Source: DASVNK01 sp964478815 (lineage in GTDB: Bacteria > Verrucomicrobiota > Verrucomicrobiia > Limisphaerales > SXQI01). Taken from it: a stretch of DNA of 10,048 bases. Below, in pieces: positions 5,786 to 10,048 of the stretch (positions within the stretch are counted from its first letter, which is position 1; every line of letters begins with the position of its first letter). The notes under the pieces are model-generated. The model had not been told where the DNA came from and did not search any database. It saw nothing but the letters and a program-made list of their open reading frames with translations. A program made the position numbers and the translations under genes. Where the stretch lies: the NCBI GenBank assembly GCA_964478815.1, contig CAYZKY010000191.1, positions 1-10,048 on the forward strand. Direction: 5' to 3'.

Positions 5786-8700
5786 ATGATTACAAAGCAT
5801 TCCATCTTCATCAGCTACCGGCGCCGGGAGACGGCGTTCGCGGTGGATCATCTGGACCGGGCGCTGAATGAGGCCTTCGGGGATCACGCGGCGTTTCGCG
5901 ATGTGCGGTCGATTCGGAAGGGGCATAGTTTTCCGGAGGACATTCGAGCGGCGCTGGCGGAATCGCGGGTGGGCTTGGTGGTGATCGGCCCGTGGTGGCT
6001 GACGGTAGGGGAGGATCAGACTGAGCCGGAGAAGAAGGGGCGACTGCACGATCCCGAGGACTGGGTGCGGATGGAGGTGGAGGCGCTGCTGCAACGGCGA
6101 ACCGCAGCGGGAGAACCGATTCCGGTAATTCCACTGTACACCGGCGGGGCGGAGCCTCCCAAAGTGGATGATTTGCCGGAATGCCTGAAGGCGCTCGCGA
6201 CACGGGATGGATTGAAACTCGACTCGTTTCCGAACGACGCGCATTCCATTCAGCTCATTGTAAAGCATGTGGGCGGACTCCTGGGGGTGACCCCACGGGC
6301 AGCGGCACCGGTGCGTGAGGTGGAGAGCAAGGCGGTGCGCGTCAGCGCCGGACGCCTGACGGTGACGGGGAAGAAGTTCGTGGGGCGAGAGCGGGAGCTG
6401 TACTTGCTGGACGAGGCGTGGGGCCGTTCGGCGCAGGACAAGATCAATACCGTTTCCTTTATCGGGCAAGGGGGGGAAGGAAAGACAGCGCTGGTGGCGG
6501 AGTGGTGCGCACGCCGGGCACACCACGGATGGACGGGCGCGCGGCGGGTGTTCGACTGGAGTTTCTATAGCCAGGGGACGAGCGATCAGAGCAGCGCGAG
6601 CTCGGAAGCGTTTTTCGAACAGGCATTGCGCTGGTTTGGACACGAGGGGGAGATTCCGAAGGACGCGCGGGCGAAAGGGCTGCGGCTGGCCGAACTGGTG
6701 GCAGCAGAGAAAACCTTGCTGGTGCTGGACGGCTTGGAGCCGCTGCAACAGCCGCCCGGGGGATACGCCGGGGAATTCAAGGAGCCGGCCATGAAGGCGC
6801 TGTTGCGCGGACTGGCGCTGAACAATCCAGGGCTGTGCGTGCTGACCAGCCGGGTGGAAATCGCGGACCTAGCCAATTACGAGCATGAAGAGGGAACCTG
6901 CATCCGGCACCGGCTGGAGGCGCTGGACATGGGTACCGCGCGCGAGCTGCTGCGAGAGTTGGGAGTAGCAGGGCCGGGTAAGGAACTGGATGAGGCGATT
7001 CGCTGGTTTCATGGGCATGCGTATGATTTGAACCTGCTGGGGAATTTCCTGGCCAAGTGCACCAAGGATCACGACATCCGGGGCTGGAGGGAGCGGTTTC
7101 CGCTGCTCAAGGAGGATGAGAAGATTCATCCGAAAGCGGATGCGAACGGAAAGCGCGCGGGGCATGGACGGCGCATGCTGCGAGCCTATGAGCGTTGGCT
7201 GGGAGGGGAGAGCGCCGCGATGAATGTGCTGCGGCTGCTGGGCTTGTTCGACCGCCCGGTGCGATCGGACCTGCTCGATGAGTTACGAGCCGCGCCAGCG
7301 ATTCCCGGGCTGACGAAGGCACTGGTGGAACTCGGAGAAGGGGAATGGCTGGAAACGATCAATGCCCTGCAGGACTTGGGACTCATTCGCCGGGAGACGG
7401 TCTCCGTGCCTGACAAAAAGACAGAGCCGGAGCAAAGCGACGCGCCCGAGGTGCCGGATGCGTTGGTGGAAATGGTCTTGCAGCGGCCTGACCTGCCGCC
7501 GGAGATGAAGGGGCTTTCGAAGGCTGAACTAAAACGATTACTGGCCCAATTCATGGGAGGAGGAAAGCCGCAGGCGGCAAAGGCTCAGCGGCCTCGCCGG
7601 CCTGTGAGTTATGCGGTCGATGCGCATCCACTGTTGCGGGAGCATTTCGCGGCGGAATTGCGGGAAGGTAGCCTGGAAGCTTGGATGGCTGGCCATCGAC
7701 GGTTGTATGAATATTTGTGCGCGAGTACTCCGGATAAGGCGGCGCCGACGCTGGAGGATTTGCAGCCGTTGTACCAGGCGGTGGCGCATGGGTGCCAGGC
7801 GGGGTTGCAGCGGGAAGCAGTCGTGAAGGTTTATCGCAGCCGCATCTTGCGTGGGACGGGGAGTGTGGGGCATTACAGCACAAGGATGCTCGGAGCGTTC
7901 GACTCCGATTTGGGGGCAGTGGCGTCCTTCTTCGAGCAGCCGTGGAGCCGGGTGTCGGCGGCATTGACGGAGGCGGATCAGGCTTGGCTACTGAGCGAGG
8001 CCGCCTATCGTCTGCGAGCTCTTGGCCGTCTGAAGGAGGCGCTGCAGCCTGTGCGTGCAGCGCTAGATATGCGTATCAGGCAAAACGTTTGGGTAAGTGC
8101 GGCAATAACCGCAGGTAATCTGAGCGATCTAGAAATGACCCTAGGGATGATCGAGAAAGGAGTGGAGCATGCTGGGGCACTAGCAGATGCTGAGATGGCG
8201 GTAGTCTATGCGGACCGAAGCAAGGATGGATTCCAGAAGATAACTAAGCGCTCAACTCATGGCTATATCTTGCACCAAGTTGGGCGGTTTGCTGGGGCGG
8301 CGGGCCGGTTTCGGGAGGCAGAAGGGATGCAGGCGAAACGGCAACCTGAGTTCCCGCTACTCTATTCGGCGCAGGGATTTTGGTATTGCAATTTGCTTCT
8401 GAGGGATGTGGAGCGAGGGGCCTGGCAGAGGGCCCTCGGGTCACGCGGAGCCCCAAGCGAGTCCTTAGCGGGAGGCGGCAGAGGGCTGCCGTGTTCCAAA
8501 GCGCTTAGTGCCGTGGGGGAGCGGGCGGCGCGAATACTCAAGTGGGAAGAGGGAATGCGGGGTGCGCCGGTCTTTGACATTGCGCTGCATCATTTGACGT
8601 TAGGGCGGGTGGGCCTGTATGGGGCGGTGTTGCAGGATGATGAGATGACAGGCGAGGGGTCGCCGGCGTGGAATTGGCAGCGCAAACTGGGTGACTCTCC

Positions 8701-9139
8701 CGATATTGAGAGGACACGCCTGGAACTAGACGCGGCGGTGGAGGGGCTGCGGCGCGCGGGCAAGACGGATGGACTTCCTGAGGGCTTGTTGACGCGTGCG
8801 TGGGGGCGGGCGGTTTGGGCGGCGCGGGTGGGCGGGCAGAGTGCGGTGAGCGATTTGAACGAGGCGTGGGAGATCGCGGAGCGGGGGCCGATGCCGCTCT
8901 TCATGGCGGAGATTCATTTGTACCGGGCGCGGTTGTTTTTTCGGGAGAAGGAGTATCCGTGGAGCACGTTTCCGGCGGGGCACCCGAGGGCCGGGGAAGA
9001 GCGAGGCCCGGCGGATGATCTGGCGGAGGCGCGGCAGTTGATCGAGAAGCACGGCTACGGGCGGCGCTTGGGCGAGCTGGAGGATGCGGAGAAGGCGATC
9101 CTCGGTGGCGTCCAGGCGAGCGGGAAGCCGAAGAATTAG
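5786..9139 (+). CDS. TIR-STAND NTPase-TPR protein (NLR-like; candidate antiphage sensor)
   Basis: 1117 residues in three parts. Residues 1-165 are a bacterial TIR domain: IFISYRR at the start, a BB-loop-like DVRSIRKGHSF (39-49), and W93-x3-E97 with E97 as likely catalytic Glu; such domains commonly cleave NAD+ or make cyclic-ADPR signals. Residues 198-540 are an NB-ARC-like STAND NTPase: FVGRERE, Walker A GQGGEGKT (227-234), Walker B LLVLDG (311-316), sensor TSR (354-356), a GLPL-like segment near 410-420 and a winged-helix region near 480-535. An MHD-like AHPLLREHF (613-621) follows a charged, Pro-rich linker (541-606). Residues 640-1105 are TPR-like helical repeats, the likely ligand-sensing part. 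The layout fits prokaryotic NLR-like defence proteins, in which target binding drives oligomerisation and TIR activation. Defence is inference; no partner gene is adjacent. Codon use (many GGG, CGG, GAT, ATT) differs from ccoI, suggesting transfer. Confidence 0.9.
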   Translation: MITKHSIFISYRRRETAFAVDHLDRALNEAFGDHAAFRDVRSIRKGHSFPEDIRAALAESRVGLVVIGPWWLTVGEDQTEPEKKGRLHDPEDWVRMEVEALLQRRTAAGEPIPVIPLYTGGAEPPKVDDLPECLKALATRDGLKLDSFPNDAHSIQLIVKHVGGLLGVTPRAAAPVREVESKAVRVSAGRLTVTGKKFVGRERELYLLDEAWGRSAQDKINTVSFIGQGGEGKTALVAEWCARRAHHGWTGARRVFDWSFYSQGTSDQSSASSEAFFEQALRWFGHEGEIPKDARAKGLRLAELVAAEKTLLVLDGLEPLQQPPGGYAGEFKEPAMKALLRGLALNNPGLCVLTSRVEIADLANYEHEEGTCIRHRLEALDMGTARELLRELGVAGPGKELDEAIRWFHGHAYDLNLLGNFLAKCTKDHDIRGWRERFPLLKEDEKIHPKADANGKRAGHGRRMLRAYERWLGGESAAMNVLRLLGLFDRPVRSDLLDELRAAPAIPGLTKALVELGEGEWLETINALQDLGLIRRETVSVPDKKTEPEQSDAPEVPDALVEMVLQRPDLPPEMKGLSKAELKRLLAQFMGGGKPQAAKAQRPRRPVSYAVDAHPLLREHFAAELREGSLEAWMAGHRRLYEYLCASTPDKAAPTLEDLQPLYQAVAHGCQAGLQREAVVKVYRSRILRGTGSVGHYSTRMLGAFDSDLGAVASFFEQPWSRVSAALTEADQAWLLSEAAYRLRALGRLKEALQPVRAALDMRIRQNVWVSAAITAGNLSDLEMTLGMIEKGVEHAGALADAEMAVVYADRSKDGFQKITKRSTHGYILHQVGRFAGAAGRFREAEGMQAKRQPEFPLLYSAQGFWYCNLLLRDVERGAWQRALGSRGAPSESLAGGGRGLPCSKALSAVGERAARILKWEEGMRGAPVFDIALHHLTLGRVGLYGAVLQDDEMTGEGSPAWNWQRKLGDSPDIERTRLELDAAVEGLRRAGKTDGLPEGLLTRAWGRAVWAARVGGQSAVSDLNEAWEIAERGPMPLFMAEIHLYRARLFFREKEYPWSTFPAGHPRAGEERGPADDLAEARQLIEKHGYGRRLGELEDAEKAILGGVQASGKPKN

Positions 9140-9145
9140 CGCAGA

Positions 9146-9174
9146 GGTGCTGGCGCACGTACGGCGAAAGCACC
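9146..9174. terminator. Weak hairpin between convergent genes, possible bidirectional terminator
   Basis: ggtgct (9146-9151) pairs with agcacc (9169-9174), with an inner cgc (9154-9156) / gcg (9164-9166) stem separated by a 2x2 internal loop. It lies in the 52-base gap between the stop codons of the convergent TIR and sialidase genes, where a terminator is expected. There is no T-tract on either side, so a Rho-independent terminator is not well supported. Confidence 0.25.
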
Positions 9175-9191
9175 GGTTCGGCGCGCGGGCG

Positions 9192-10048
9192 TTATTGGGC
9201 GGGCCAGGTCTCGTCGGTGAGTTCGGCTCCGGCGGTGATTTTGGCGGGGTCGAGGACGAGGTGTTTGATGCGCTGGCGTTTCCAGGTGTAGGTGACGTGG
9301 ACCATGCGGTCGGGGGTCTGGATGACGGCGGGGTAGGAGAATTCGGCGCCGGGGGTGTTTTCAAGCGTGCCGGCGGCGAACCATTGGCGGCCGTCGGTGG
9401 AGACGGCGACGTTGAGGAGGCCGCGGCCGCGCTTGGCGTGGTTGTAGACGAGGAGGGCGCGCTTGTCCTTCAGCATCACGGCGTCGAAGCCCGAGTTGTT
9501 GTTGGGGAGAGTGGTGGCGCGCATGCGGTCCCAGCGGTAGCCGTTGTCGACGGACCAGGATTCGGTGATGGAGCCGTTTTTGGTGCGGCAGAGGATCTGA
9601 AGGGCGCCGCCGGGGTGCTGGAGAATGGTGGGCTGGATGGCGGCGAAATCGATGGCGCGGTTGAGCGGCTCGGTGCGGGCCCAGCCGCGGATGGGCTCGC
9701 GGCTGCGTTCCATGAAGACGCGCCAGCCGTGGTCTTCGGTGCTGGAGCCGGAGAGGATGGTGCCGTCGTCGAGTTCGATGGGCTTGTTTTTGATGGGGCC
9801 GAGGATGTTCTCGGGGAGGCGCTTGGCGCGGGACCAGGTGCGGCCGTTGTCGTCGGAGGTTTTGAGCATGCCCCACCAGGTGGAGGGGCTGGAGCCTTCC
9901 TTGTAGAAGAGCATGACGGTGCCGTTGGAGCGGCGGAAGAGGACGGGGTTCCAGCAGGGGTACTGGATGCGGACGTCGTCGTGGCGGCCGTTGGCGACTT
10001 CTTCGGGGAGGGACCAGCCTTTGCCTTCGTCGCGCGAGAGCCAGATGC
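9192..10048 (-). CDS. BNR/Asp-box sialidase-family protein (C-terminal 284 residues; start outside window)
   Basis: Six-bladed beta-propeller of the sialidase superfamily (BNR_2-like), probably a secreted or periplasmic exo-sialidase or related glycan-acting enzyme. Three Asp boxes (S-x-D-x-G-x2-W) are visible in the partial protein: SRDEGKGW (4-11), SDDNGRTW (64-71) and SVDNGYRW (165-172); a fourth, STDGRQW, is degenerate. The segment GPIKNKPIELDDGTILSGSS, followed by ERS, is typical of BNR_2 proteins. The frame stays open to the right edge, so the ATG at 9914 is internal and not the start; the signal peptide, if any, lies outside. The exact substrate cannot be told. NNC-rich codon use matches the cco genes rather than the TIR gene. 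It converges with the TIR gene across a 52-base gap. Confidence 0.88.
   Translation of the reverse strand, partial: IWLSRDEGKGWSLPEEVANGRHDDVRIQYPCWNPVLFRRSNGTVMLFYKEGSSPSTWWGMLKTSDDNGRTWSRAKRLPENILGPIKNKPIELDDGTILSGSSTEDHGWRVFMERSREPIRGWARTEPLNRAIDFAAIQPTILQHPGGALQILCRTKNGSITESWSVDNGYRWDRMRATTLPNNNSGFDAVMLKDKRALLVYNHAKRGRGLLNVAVSTDGRQWFAAGTLENTPGAEFSYPAVIQTPDRMVHVTYTWKRQRIKHLVLDPAKITAGAELTDETWPAQ

Noticed and set aside
5555..6748. A 397-codon open frame on the minus strand opposite the start of the TIR gene
   Set aside because: It has low-complexity composition and no recognisable domain, and it overlaps the well-supported TIR and NTPase domains.
8438..8515. The Gly/Ser-rich segment (residues about 885-908) of the TIR protein as a second repeat insertion
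   Set aside because: It has no hairpin structure like the palindromic elements, and similar proteins of this type, as I recall them, also have a variable loop here before the KWEEGM-x-GAP region.

Overview
The window is about 10 kb of GC-rich bacterial DNA. An aerobic, high-affinity cytochrome oxidase assembly locus lies beside a stretch of mobile and decaying DNA, then a large immune-type receptor gene, then a sialidase-like gene. The combination of a ccoI-ccoS-ccoN order, double-hairpin repeats of the type built on 'aggcg...cgcct', an IS4-type transposase tail, a TIR-STAND-TPR protein and a BNR sialidase suggests a member of the PVC group, most likely Verrucomicrobiota (Opitutales-like). 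That assignment is inference from gene content; no rRNA or other marker gene is present.

Layout. (1) 1-3532, minus strand: ccoI, ccoS and ccoN, read in that order, each overlapping the next by four bases (ATGA). CcoI (FixI/CopA2-type copper P-type ATPase) and CcoS are assembly factors for the cbb3 oxidase; CcoN is its catalytic subunit and runs off the left edge. CcoI carries a roughly 45-50 residue in-frame insertion coded by a palindromic double-hairpin element. (2) 3533-3877: a C-rich intergenic stretch with two more double-hairpin units. (3) 3878-5122: remains of an insertion sequence. An IS3-type OrfA head is cut by an in-frame TAG; the second frame begins as IS3 OrfA/OrfB and ends as the C-terminus of an IS4-family transposase, so it is a chimera. 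(4) 5123-5785: intergenic, with a broken small gene for a Trp/Pro-rich repeat protein (a repeated WD-x4-W motif in two reading frames). (5) 5786-9139, plus strand: a single 1117-residue TIR-STAND NTPase-TPR protein, a plausible abortive-infection antiphage sensor, with codon use clearly unlike the flanking genes. (6) 9192-10048, minus strand: the C-terminal part of a BNR/Asp-box sialidase-family protein, convergent with the TIR gene and running off the right edge.

How it fits together. The oxidase genes form one translationally coupled unit: CcoI supplies copper, CcoS is needed for cofactor insertion, and CcoN receives the cofactors. The middle and right parts look like an accessory region: IS remnants, a decayed small gene and a solitary TIR-STAND gene with foreign codon use. 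No dedicated partner gene for the TIR protein is seen; this class usually acts as a one-gene system. The strongest points for follow-up are the TIR-STAND protein, the palindromic element inside the CcoI reading frame, and the IS3/IS4 chimeric transposase.
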